Positions 15,971-23,272 of a stretch of DNA of 30,547 nucleotides are shown piece by piece (the first letter of the stretch is position 1; each line of letters starts with the position of its first letter). Under the pieces are notes generated by a model that was not told where the DNA came from, ran no database searches, and saw only the letters and a list, made by a program, of their open reading frames with translations. The translations under genes and the position numbers were made by a program. Source of the DNA: CTSOIL-112 sp049291875 (GTDB taxonomy: Bacteria; Pseudomonadota; Gammaproteobacteria; Burkholderiales; Burkholderiaceae); contig JBATQE010000056.1 in the NCBI GenBank assembly GCA_049291875.1, positions 1-30,547 of the forward strand. Reading direction: 5' to 3'.

Positions 15971-17356
15971 ATGAACGCTACGCGAAGGAATTGGTTGAAA
16001 CTGTGCTTGGCCATCATGGCCAGCACACCTGTTTGGGCACGCGCCATGAGTGAGACGACCAATCTAACATCAAAGGCCAATGGAAAGAAAAAAGTCATCG
16101 TCGTTGGCGCGGGCTTAGCGGGCTTGGCCGCAGCGCGCAGTCTGCACCAAGCCGGTTATGCGGTGCAGGTACTCGAAGCGCGCGAGCGCGTCGGCGGGCG
16201 TACGCATACCAGTCATCATTGGCCGGACATGCCGCTGGACTTGGGCGCGTCGTGGATACACGGCGTTCAAGGCAATCCGATCACGAATGTGGCGAAACAA
16301 ATACAAGCAAAAACCATCAGCACTTCGGTGGAGAGTGCGCGGGTTTTTTATGCCAAGGATGCGGCGCTGCAAAACGACGATCATTACGATGCCGCCGAAG
16401 AGTTGATCGAGATGGCGATCGATGCGGCGCGCGAAGCGGATAACGATGTTTCGATACGCGCGGCAGTCAATGCGTATTTAAGCAATAAACGAATTACCTC
16501 TGCGATGGCACAGCAGATTGAGTTTTTGCTCAATTCCACATTGGAGCAGGAGTATTCCGGCTCGGTGGAGCAATTATCGGCACAATATTTTGATGAAGAT
16601 CAGTCGTTCAGTGGTGCGGATGTGGTGTTTGAACAGGGTTATCAAACCATCGTGCAGCATTTGTCGCAAGGCTTAACGATTTTAACCAACCATGCCGTGG
16701 ACACAATCGAGCATACAGATGCGGGTGTGACGGTTGGGTTGCCCGGACAAAAGGCGCTTAAAGCGGATGCAGTGGTGGTGACCGTGCCTTTGGGCGTGCT
16801 TCAGGCGGAAAAAATTGCTTTTAGCCCGTCGCTGCCCGAAGCGAAACAGCAGGCGATACGCAGCTTGGGCATGGGGGTTTTGAATAAAGTTTATCTGCGT
16901 TTTGATCGAATTCATTGGCAACCGAAGTCGGTTTGGCTCGAATGGGTGTCCAATCAGACAGGGCAGTGGAGCGAATGGGTGGATTTCGCGCATGCCGCGA
17001 AAATCCCTGTGTTATTAGGCTTTAACGCGGCCGATTATGGGCGCGCGATCGAGCGTAAAAGCAATAACGAGATTGTTCGGGAAGCGATGAATGTCGTGCG
17101 GCAGATGCTGGGCAGCGAGATACCGAATCCAATCGACGCGCAAATTACCCGCTGGGCACAGGATGAATACAGCTTTGGTTCCTATTCGTTCAATGCACTG
17201 GGCATGGCGGAGGATGCGCGCGATGCGCTGGCGCAGCCGATCGCGCAGCGCGTGTATTTCGCCGGCGAAGCGACGCACAAACATTATTTTGGTACGACGC
17301 ATGGAGCCTATTTGAGCGGCGTGCGTGCCGCGCAGATGATTATTCAGCACACTTAA
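15971..17356 (+). CDS. Tat-exported flavin amine oxidase (polyamine/monoamine oxidase-like)
   Basis: This 461-residue FAD-dependent oxidoreductase has a twin-arginine-like signal (ATRRNWLKLCLAIMAS, processing near ARA-M), so the folded flavoprotein should be periplasmic. An FAD dinucleotide fold follows, with VIVVGAGLAGLAAARSL and ARERVGGRTHT. The family motifs LGASWIHG and FAGEATHKHYFGTTHGAYLSG are clear. It probably oxidises a polyamine or other primary/secondary amine, releasing an aldehyde and hydrogen peroxide. The start at 15971 has AAAGGA upstream. It lies between phoH and ybeY, 13 bases from each, so it is likely co-transcribed, yet has no known link to them. The exact substrate is not determined. 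Confidence 0.88.
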   Translation: MNATRRNWLKLCLAIMASTPVWARAMSETTNLTSKANGKKKVIVVGAGLAGLAAARSLHQAGYAVQVLEARERVGGRTHTSHHWPDMPLDLGASWIHGVQGNPITNVAKQIQAKTISTSVESARVFYAKDAALQNDDHYDAAEELIEMAIDAAREADNDVSIRAAVNAYLSNKRITSAMAQQIEFLLNSTLEQEYSGSVEQLSAQYFDEDQSFSGADVVFEQGYQTIVQHLSQGLTILTNHAVDTIEHTDAGVTVGLPGQKALKADAVVVTVPLGVLQAEKIAFSPSLPEAKQQAIRSLGMGVLNKVYLRFDRIHWQPKSVWLEWVSNQTGQWSEWVDFAHAAKIPVLLGFNAADYGRAIERKSNNEIVREAMNVVRQMLGSEIPNPIDAQITRWAQDEYSFGSYSFNALGMAEDARDALAQPIAQRVYFAGEATHKHYFGTTHGAYLSGVRAAQMIIQHT

Positions 17357-17369
17357 TGACAGGATTTGT

Positions 17370-17891
17370 ATGGCAAAACTCTCTTTATCCGTTCAATACG
17401 CCGATGCCAGCCACGATTGGATGGCGGATTTGCCCCGACCGCTGTTGCGCCGTTGGGTCAAAGCCGCGTTGCAGCAAGATGCGCGTTTGACCCTGCGCTT
17501 TGTCGATGAGGCGGAAGGGCGCGCCTTAAACAAAGAGTTCCGCGGTAAAGACTACGCCACCAATGTATTGACCTTTGCTTACAACGACAGCGATGATTTT
17601 GAGGGCTTGCCCGAAGAGGTGCGCGCGCAGTTGGCCGAGGAAATGGGTGAAGATCAGCTTATCGAGGCGGACATCATTTTCTGCGGTGTGGTATTGGCGC
17701 GCGAAGCGCAGGAGCAGGGCAAAACGGTGGTTGCACACGCCGCACATCTGGTGGTACACGGCGTGCTGCATGCGCAAGGTTTTGATCACATGGACGATGA
17801 CGAAGCCGAACTGATGGAGGATTTGGAACGCCAGATTTTGGCGCGTTTGGGTTTTGATGACCCGTATGAGCAAGGGCATCGTTTGACCTGA
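17370..17891 (+). CDS. ybeY: Endoribonuclease YbeY, rRNA maturation factor
   Basis: This 173-residue zinc-dependent endoribonuclease takes part in 16S rRNA 3' end maturation and ribosome quality control. The signature HGVLHAQGFDH (residues 130-140) supplies the three zinc-binding His residues. LTLRFVDEAEGRALNKEFRGKDYATNVLTF is the conserved fold core. The product is a little longer than the roughly 155 residues of E. coli YbeY, the extra residues lying in a Glu/Asp-rich loop (about 72-98). The start ATG is 13 bases after the amine oxidase stop. Confidence 0.95.
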   Translation: MAKLSLSVQYADASHDWMADLPRPLLRRWVKAALQQDARLTLRFVDEAEGRALNKEFRGKDYATNVLTFAYNDSDDFEGLPEEVRAQLAEEMGEDQLIEADIIFCGVVLAREAQEQGKTVVAHAAHLVVHGVLHAQGFDHMDDDEAELMEDLERQILARLGFDDPYEQGHRLT

Positions 17892-17939
17892 TGCGTGATT
17901 CGTAGAGCATCATGATGATATTTTGAGACAAAGAGCGGC

Positions 17940-19037
17940 ATGAGTAACAGTACTTTTTTACAAACTTATTTGAATACCTTGGCGGCGCATGGCTATACGC
18001 CGGATTTTGCGCAGGAAGCAGCGGCCAAACGCTTGCAACAATGCGAAGACGAATGGACTGAGTACAAAGCGAAACGGGCGAATAAATTGACCCGCTTCTT
18101 TACCAAACCACAGATTCCGAAGGGCGTGTATTTTTGGGGTGGCGTGGGGCGCGGCAAAAGCATGCTGATGGATACCTACTATGAGCAAAGTCCGGTTCAG
18201 CGCAAAATTCGCATTCACTTTCACGAGTTCATGCACGGCGTGCACCGCGAATTGGAAACGCTCAAAGGGCAATCTGACCCGTTGGAAGAGGTGGCCAAAC
18301 GTGTGGCGGAGCGCTACCGCTTGATTTGCTTTGACGAATTTCATGTGTCTGACATTGCCGACGCAATGATTTTGCACCGTTTGCTCGATGGTTTGGTGCG
18401 CAACGGCGTGGGCTTTGTCATGACTTCGAACTACAAGCCCGATGATTTGTATCCGAATGGTTTGCACCGCGATCGGATTTTGCCGGCGATCGAGTTGATT
18501 AAGCGCGTGACCGATGTGGTCAACGTGGATGCAGGGATTGACTATCGCCGCCGTACTTTGACGCAGGCGCAGACTTATTATTCGCCCAACGATGCAGCGG
18601 CGGAAAAAGCCCTGAGTGACTTGTTTCATCGGCTCAGCTCACACAATGAAGGGCAGGTGCTGCACATTAATCACCGTGAAATTAAGGCGAGAGCTTATGC
18701 CGGTTCTGTGGCGTGGTTTGACTTTTCCGAACTGTGCGTGACCGCGCGCTCGCAGACCGATTATCTGGAATTGATTCGTTTGTTTGACACGATTTTGTTG
18801 TCGAATGTGCCGGTCATGACGCCGGCGATGGCGTCGCAGGCGCGTCGCTTTACCTGGCTGATTGATGTGATGTATGACCACAATGTGAAGCTATTTATCA
18901 GTGCCGAGGCACCGGCCGAGGCGCTGTACACGGAGGGGCAGATGGCGAATGAGTTTTTCCGCACGGTATCGCGTCTGGTCGAGATGCAGTCGAAGGAGTA
19001 TCTGGAGCGAGATGTGATTGAGGTGAAGGATTTGTAA
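17940..19037 (+). CDS. zapE: Cell division ATPase ZapE (AFG1/LACE1 type)
   Basis: This 365-residue AAA-type ATPase associates with the division septum and the Z ring in E. coli. Walker A is GGVGRGKS at residues 67-74, preceded by KGVYFWGG; Walker B is RLICFDEFHVSDIADAMIL, both diagnostic of the AFG1 family. The later GFVMTSNYKPDDLYPNGL is the sensor region. The gap from ybeY is 48 bases. A strong terminator ends the long plus-strand run that began at lptF. Confidence 0.93.
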   Translation: MSNSTFLQTYLNTLAAHGYTPDFAQEAAAKRLQQCEDEWTEYKAKRANKLTRFFTKPQIPKGVYFWGGVGRGKSMLMDTYYEQSPVQRKIRIHFHEFMHGVHRELETLKGQSDPLEEVAKRVAERYRLICFDEFHVSDIADAMILHRLLDGLVRNGVGFVMTSNYKPDDLYPNGLHRDRILPAIELIKRVTDVVNVDAGIDYRRRTLTQAQTYYSPNDAAAEKALSDLFHRLSSHNEGQVLHINHREIKARAYAGSVAWFDFSELCVTARSQTDYLELIRLFDTILLSNVPVMTPAMASQARRFTWLIDVMYDHNVKLFISAEAPAEALYTEGQMANEFFRTVSRLVEMQSKEYLERDVIEVKDL

Positions 19038-19067
19038 TTAGTGTCTTCGTATTCGAGTCTTAGATAG

Positions 19068-19107
19068 AAAAAACCAGCGAAATGATACAAACATTCGCTG
19101 GTTTTTT
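19068..19107. terminator. Bidirectional terminator after zapE
   Basis: AAAACCAGCGAA and TTCGCTGGTTTT form a long stem, with A residues before and T residues after, so it can serve zapE and the convergent LEA-like gene. Confidence 0.9.
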
Positions 19108-19139
19108 GTGCCTGATGGCAAGTCAAATGATGGCATTGA

Positions 19140-19550
19140 TTATGCTTTTGGCGCGCCGTCACCGCCTTTGACTTTGTTGGTCACGTCTTCGGCTAAATCT
19201 TTGGCGTGCTCAGCGGCATTGCTGGCAACGGTTTTGGCTGATTCGAATGCTTGGCCTGCTTTTTCGCTGGCAGTGGAAGCGACTTCAGACAATTTGTCAC
19301 CCGCTTGGTCTGCAAGTTCTTTCGCAGTTTTCAAGGCTTCATCGGCTTTGACCGATGCGGCTGATGCGACTTCGGTTAGTTTATCACCGGCTTGATCGGC
19401 GAATTCTTTTGCTTCTTCCAGTGCGTCTTCGGCTAAATCTTTGGCTTTGTCAGCAGCGTGTTCGGCTTTTTCTGCCAATTCTTCACCGACTTCTTTGGCT
19501 TCGCTAACGGCTTTTTCTACAATGTTTTTAACTGAGTCAAAAATTCCCAT
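19140..19550 (-). CDS. LEA-like/apolipoprotein-like helical repeat protein
   Basis: This 136-residue, Ala/Lys/Glu/Asp-rich protein has no aromatic residues beyond two Phe-containing segments and no Cys or Trp. The near repeat ADQAGDKLTEVAS / ADQAGDKLSEVAS and many AKDLAED-like units resemble the 11-residue amphipathic repeats of group 3 LEA and YtxH/CsbD-neighbour proteins. It should form a long amphipathic helix, perhaps only on drying or on membranes. There is no signal peptide. The start is well supported by CAGGAG seven bases upstream. A stress-protectant role is inferred from the composition only. The gene has its own -10-like box and terminator. Confidence 0.78.
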   Translation of the reverse strand: MGIFDSVKNIVEKAVSEAKEVGEELAEKAEHAADKAKDLAEDALEEAKEFADQAGDKLTEVASAASVKADEALKTAKELADQAGDKLSEVASTASEKAGQAFESAKTVASNAAEHAKDLAEDVTNKVKGGDGAPKA

Positions 19551-19597
19551 GGTGTTTACTCCTGTGTTGATTTGTGTGAATCGGATGATGATTTTTG

Positions 19598-19603
19598 ATT
19601 ATA
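19598..19603 (-). promoter_or_regulatory. -10 box upstream of the LEA-like gene
   Basis: Read on the minus strand this is a perfect TATAAT with no good -35 box 16-18 bases upstream. The leader would be about 40 bases with an AGGAG ribosome binding site. A -10 without a -35 is compatible with a stress (sigma-S) promoter, but that is inference. Confidence 0.4.
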
Positions 19604-19651
19604 CTGAATTCTGTACGCTCGTGCTGATCTTGTGCTTATATTGCTGAGCCT

Positions 19652-20269
19652 TTAGTTTAATGGCAGTGTCCAAATTTTGTAGGCGATGCTCCACATAATC
19701 AGACCAATGGTGGATTCTAAAATCATCCAGGTGATGGATTTTTTAAAGAGTGGTGTGAGGATGCGGGCGCCATAACCCAAGCTGAAAAACCAGAAAAACG
19801 AGCCGAATGCTGCGCCGGTTGCGAATGTGTAGTGCAGAGGTTTGTACTGTGCGCTGATGGAGCCGAGCAACAAAAAGGTGTCTAAATAGACATGCGGGTT
19901 GAGGAAGGTGAAGCCCAAACAGGTCAACACAGCACTTTTCAGCCCGATGTTTTGGTTCAAAGGCGTGTTGTCGCTCCCTGCTTTGGCGTGGTGAAAGGCG
20001 TTGTAAAACGCTTTTGCGCCGTAATAGAGCAAAAAGGCGACGCCAAACCATTTGACCACCTGCAATGCGAGGCTGTGCTGGCCGAGCGCAAAGCCGACGA
20101 AGGTCGTGCCCAAGAAAATCAATATCGCATCGGATAAAGCGCAAATCAACGCCACGGCAAATACATGCTGACGCAACAAGCCGAGCTTGAGCACGAAGGC
20201 GTTTTGCGCGCCGATAGGGAGAATTAAACTCAGACCGGTTAAAAAACCGGCCAGCAGAGCATGCGTCAT
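19652..20269 (-). CDS. LysE/ArgO family amino acid exporter
   Basis: This 205-residue inner-membrane exporter has the family opening ALLAGFLTGLSLILPIGAQNAFVLKLG, with the conserved GAQNAFVL, and about six hydrophobic segments. The middle has TCLGFTFLNPHVYLDTFLLLG, a hallmark of the LysE/ArgO branch that exports arginine or lysine. It starts 14 bases after the reductase stop, so the two form an operon. In E. coli argO and in Corynebacterium lysE a dedicated regulator (ArgP or LysG) controls export; here an Lrp-type gene faces the operon. The substrate is likely a basic amino acid but is not proven. Confidence 0.88.
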   Translation of the reverse strand: MTHALLAGFLTGLSLILPIGAQNAFVLKLGLLRQHVFAVALICALSDAILIFLGTTFVGFALGQHSLALQVVKWFGVAFLLYYGAKAFYNAFHHAKAGSDNTPLNQNIGLKSAVLTCLGFTFLNPHVYLDTFLLLGSISAQYKPLHYTFATGAAFGSFFWFFSLGYGARILTPLFKKSITWMILESTIGLIMWSIAYKIWTLPLN

Positions 20270-20283
20270 GGTGACTTTCCGGA

Positions 20284-21300
20284 TTAAACCTTATCTTTTG
20301 CGCTCAAAAATGCATCGGAGTAGAACGATGATTCGGGCAATTGATGCTGCGTGGTGTACAACTCATGCGCCAAGCGCACCACCACCGGCGCACCGCAGGC
20401 GTACACTTCGTGCATACTCATATTGGGATAATCGGCGGCCACGGCTTGATGAATAAAGCCGGTGCGTCCATCCCATTGATCCTCCGGCTCGGCATCCGAA
20501 ATCACCGGTGTGTATTTGAAATTCGGAATCTCTCTCGCCCATTGCTCAGCCAATTCGTTCATATACAAATCTTTTGGACGGCGCACGCCCCAGTAAAAAT
20601 GAATCGGACGGCTAATGCCTTTGGCCTGCATTCCTTCGATAATGGCCTTGAGCGGCGCAAAACCTGTACCGGAAGCGATAAAAATCATCGGTGCACCGGA
20701 TTGCTCATTCAGATAAAACGTACCGTGCGGGCCTTCCAAACGCAGAATATCACGCTCCTTCACCGAGCTGAACAACTGGTCAGTGAAAACGCCGCCGGCC
20801 ATGTGACGAATATGCAATTCCAAGGTTTTTTGTTCCAAACGCGGGGCGCAGGCCATCGAATAGCTGCGGTGCGAACCATCGCGCAGAATCACGTCAATAT
20901 ATTGACCGGGATGGAATTCAAACTGATCGTTCGCCGGCAATTGCAATTGCACGATCATCACATCATCCGTTGCGCGGGTCATCTCGATGATGCGTGAGGG
21001 CAGTTTGCGCACAGGAAATGCACCTTCGCTGGCAATTGCAATCTCGATTGTCGCGTCCGAGCTTACGGTGGTTTTGCAGGTAATCAGCATACCTTTTTGG
21101 TAATCATCCGGCGTCATCGCATTGTTCATGCCAATATCCACATCGCCGCAGACATATTTTGCCTTGCATGAGCCGCATGCGCCATCTTTACAGCCGTAGG
21201 GCAACACGACGTTGGCGCGCAACGCAGCTTCTAAAATGGTTTCGTTGTCTTCAATCGGGAAGGTGGTTTGAGACGGCAGAACGGTAATGGTATTAGACAT
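20284..21300 (-). CDS. 2Fe-2S flavoreductase (CDP-6-deoxyglucoseen reductase/oxygenase reductase type)
   Basis: This 338-residue, three-domain electron-transfer protein starts with a plant-type ferredoxin domain whose cluster cysteines are C37, C42, C45 and C75 (PYGCKDGACGSC and LITC). An FAD-binding barrel follows (RSYSMA), then an NAD(P)H domain (IFIASGTGFAPLKAI, ending VYACGAPVVV). Betaproteobacterial homologs are usually labelled CDP-6-deoxy-delta-3,4-glucoseen reductase, but this label is by similarity; no sugar-deoxygenation gene is near. It passes electrons from NAD(P)H to an unknown partner. The ribosome binding site is poor. It is co-transcribed with the exporter gene. Confidence 0.85.
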   Translation of the reverse strand: MSNTITVLPSQTTFPIEDNETILEAALRANVVLPYGCKDGACGSCKAKYVCGDVDIGMNNAMTPDDYQKGMLITCKTTVSSDATIEIAIASEGAFPVRKLPSRIIEMTRATDDVMIVQLQLPANDQFEFHPGQYIDVILRDGSHRSYSMACAPRLEQKTLELHIRHMAGGVFTDQLFSSVKERDILRLEGPHGTFYLNEQSGAPMIFIASGTGFAPLKAIIEGMQAKGISRPIHFYWGVRRPKDLYMNELAEQWAREIPNFKYTPVISDAEPEDQWDGRTGFIHQAVAADYPNMSMHEVYACGAPVVVRLAHELYTTQHQLPESSFYSDAFLSAKDKV

Positions 21301-21333
21301 AATGAGAGCGATCCATACGAAAAATAATGGCGG

Positions 21334-21339
21334 ATTGTA
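21334..21339 (-). promoter_or_regulatory. Extended -10 box for the reductase-exporter operon
   Basis: On the minus strand TGATACAAT reads as an extended -10 (TG-N-TACAAT) about 35 bases from the reductase start codon. No clear -35 is present, which extended -10 promoters tolerate. Confidence 0.35.
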
Positions 21340-21538
21340 TCATAGGGCGCTTAAGAAAGGATTAGGGAAGTGCTCAATGAAATAGTGCGATCAATTGCCC
21401 GAGTAAAATAGTAAGTTAATGGGTTTATGCAACAAAATAAGTAATATTTATTGATATTTCCGGCAAAAATAGACAAAAACACGAATAGACAATCGGCTCG
21501 GATCGAAATAATGATAGAATTACTTTCTGAATTTGACG

Positions 21539-21557
21539 CACTATTTGTTAAATAGTG
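21539..21557. promoter_or_regulatory. Perfect inverted repeat upstream of the Lrp-type gene, putative operator
   Basis: CACTATTT-GTT-AAATAGTG has 8-base arms and a 3-base spacer, 25 bases before the start codon. Further half-sites AAATAGTG (21380-21387) and AAATAGTA (21406-21413) lie in the same intergenic region. Lrp/AsnC proteins commonly bind several spaced half-sites and repress themselves, so autoregulation is a reasonable inference. Confidence 0.45.
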
Positions 21558-21582
21558 ACTGTTTATTATAAAAGAGGCGACT

Positions 21583-22068
21583 ATGCGCGTAGAAAAAAAA
21601 GCCAGTAAAACCTTGGATAAGATTGATCGTAAAATTTTAACCATTTTGCAAAACGACGGGCGGATTGTCATGACCGATTTGGCCGAACAGGTCGGTTTGT
21701 CATTGACACCATGTATTGAGCGCGTTCGTCGATTGGAGCGCAGCGGCATTATTTTGGGCTATTACGCCCGCCTTAACCCTCAGGAGTTGGGCGCGAGCTT
21801 GCTGGTATTTGTCGAAATCAGTTTGCGCGATATGGCCAATGGCAAATTTGAAGAGTTCCGCCGTTCGGTTTTGGAAGTGGAACAGGTACAAGAATGTCAT
21901 CTGGTATCGGGCGATTTTGACTACTTGATTAAAGCACGTATCCGCGAGATGAGCGAATACCGTCAATTATTGGACGTATTGCTTCGACTGCCGGGTGTGG
22001 CGAATTCGAAAAGCTATGTGGTCATGGAAGAGGTCAAAGAGACCTTGGCTTTGGCCTTGGGCGTTTAA
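21583..22068 (+). CDS. Lrp/AsnC family transcriptional regulator
   Basis: This 161-residue regulator has an N-terminal helix-turn-helix (LDKIDRKILTILQNDGRIVMTDLAEQVGLS, then TPCIERVRRLERSGII) and a C-terminal ligand-sensing RAM domain (about 72-150, with HLVSGDFDYLIKARI). The family senses amino acids as octamers or similar oligomers. A short basic extension (MRVEKKASK) precedes the HTH. The gene is divergent from the reductase-LysE/ArgO operon across 282 bases with repeated half-sites, so it is a candidate regulator of that operon. It is not closely tied to rpsP, which has its own promoter. Family certain; targets inferred. Confidence 0.92.
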   Translation: MRVEKKASKTLDKIDRKILTILQNDGRIVMTDLAEQVGLSLTPCIERVRRLERSGIILGYYARLNPQELGASLLVFVEISLRDMANGKFEEFRRSVLEVEQVQECHLVSGDFDYLIKARIREMSEYRQLLDVLLRLPGVANSKSYVVMEEVKETLALALGV

Positions 22069-22092
22069 TGATTATTCAGTGTATAATTTAAA

Positions 22093-22123
22093 CTTGCTTA
22101 AAAAACAGTTTGCGCTGTATAAT
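22093..22123 (+). promoter_or_regulatory. Promoter for the rpsP operon
   Basis: A perfect TATAAT (22118-22123) follows a weak TTGCTT (22093-22098 region) by about 18 bases. A second TATAAT at 22082-22087 could add another start. The leader to rpsP would be about 110 bases. Confidence 0.5.
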
Positions 22124-22130
22124 TAAACGT

Positions 22131-22217
22131 TTATGACGTGGCTCATGGGTGTGATGAGTCGGTCAAAATAACCAATTAACGTAACAATTTTAGTTAATGT
22201 CGGTTCGTGCGAGCCGA
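22131..22217 (+). promoter_or_regulatory. Structured leader of rpsP (three successive hairpins)
   Basis: GCTCAT/ATGAGT (22141-22146/22154-22159, one G-U), ATTAAC/GTTAAT (22175-22180/22193-22198) and CGGTTC/GAGCCG (22201-22206/22211-22216, one G-U) lie in tandem between the promoter and the ribosome binding site GAAGGG. This may be a ribosomal-protein autoregulatory leader; I do not recognise a described motif. Confidence 0.4.
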
Positions 22218-22239
22218 TGAATTTGAAGGGTAAATAAAA

Positions 22240-22479
22240 ATGGTAGTAATTCGTTTGGCTCGTGGCGGCTCTAAAAAACGTCCTTTTTACAACATCGTAG
22301 CGGCTGATTCTCGCAACCGTCGTGACGGTCGTTATATCGAACGCGTGGGTTTCTACAATCCATTGGCGGCAGAAGGCGTTGAAGGCTTGCGCATTGAGCA
22401 AGAGCGTTTGGCTCACTGGCAAAGCGTTGGCGCTCAATTGAGCCCAGCAGTTGCGCGTTTGGTCAAATCTGCAAAATAA
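22240..22479 (+). CDS. rpsP: 30S ribosomal protein S16
   Basis: This 79-residue ribosomal protein opens MVVIRLARGGSKKRPFYNIV and contains ADSRNRRDGRYIERVGFYNP, both diagnostic of S16, which helps assemble the 30S body. GAAGGG lies nine bases before the ATG. It is first in the rpsP-rimM-trmD-rplS cluster, in the same order as in E. coli. Confidence 0.98.
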   Translation: MVVIRLARGGSKKRPFYNIVAADSRNRRDGRYIERVGFYNPLAAEGVEGLRIEQERLAHWQSVGAQLSPAVARLVKSAK

Positions 22480-22526
22480 TACCGCTCGCTTGAGTCGGTC
22501 ACTCGGTCATTGTAAAGCCACTGTCT

Positions 22527-23171
22527 ATGTCAACGTTCGTTCCAAAGAAAAAACGTGCCACAGAGCAAACGCTTTTAGATCAGACTCAAGCGACGCGCGA
22601 TTCAGCCGAACAACCGCATGATTTGATAGTGGTCGGCCGGATCGGTACCGCATACGGTATCAAAGGATGGGCGAAAATCCATCCTTTTTCGCATTCTCCC
22701 GATGCGTTGCTGCATGCCAAACGCTGGTGGATCGCGCCCTATATCCCTGAGCAAGCAGTCGAGCAGGCGCAGTGGCAAGTGGTTTCCCCGTCACAATTAA
22801 AGCCGCATGCTGATGCTTGGGTTGGGGTGTGCGCTGAATGGGCGGATCGCACTCAGGTGGAGCGACTCAAAGGTTGGCAAATTGCCATTGCGCGCGCCGA
22901 TTTCCCGCAAACCGATGAGGGCGAATTTTACTGGGTTGATTTGCTGGGTGCGCAGGTGATTAATCAAGATCAGGTGGTGCTGGGTGAAGTCGTTGGCTTT
23001 CTTGAAAATGCGGCACACACCGTATTAACTGTTCGCGGTCAAGATTCGTCAGAAAAGCAAAAGCCGGTAGAGTATTTGATTCCTTTTGTTTCAGCCTTTG
23101 TCGGTGAGGTGGATTTGCTCGCTACCCCAAAAACTATTGCAGTGACTTGGGATGTTGCGGCCACCGCATAA
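22527..23171 (+). CDS. rimM: 16S rRNA processing protein RimM
   Basis: This 214-residue ribosome maturation factor acts on the 30S head. The RimM domain starts at about residue 34 (LIVVGRIGTAYGIKGWAKIHPFS) and the PRC-barrel covers the second half (GEFYWVDLLGAQVINQDQVVLGEVVGF). The N-terminal 33 residues are a charged, poorly conserved extension. No Shine-Dalgarno sequence stands at the usual distance from ATG 22527, so the true start could be internal. The gap to rpsP is 47 bases. Confidence 0.94.
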   Translation: MSTFVPKKKRATEQTLLDQTQATRDSAEQPHDLIVVGRIGTAYGIKGWAKIHPFSHSPDALLHAKRWWIAPYIPEQAVEQAQWQVVSPSQLKPHADAWVGVCAEWADRTQVERLKGWQIAIARADFPQTDEGEFYWVDLLGAQVINQDQVVLGEVVGFLENAAHTVLTVRGQDSSEKQKPVEYLIPFVSAFVGEVDLLATPKTIAVTWDVAATA

Positions 23172-23272
23172 ATGCTTGATTAGTCAATTATTTTTAGTTG
23201 ATAGACTCAAAAATTTTCTCGCTGCTTGAGTAGTACGCTCTTGACTGCTCCATTCTTCTCGATTGATTTTCT

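Noticed and set aside
19184..19460. Repeated DNA words within the LEA-like gene, at first sight repeat-array-like
   Set aside because: The repeats are imperfect, in frame, and explained by the protein's repeated helical units; there are no unique spacers of constant length, so this is not a CRISPR array.
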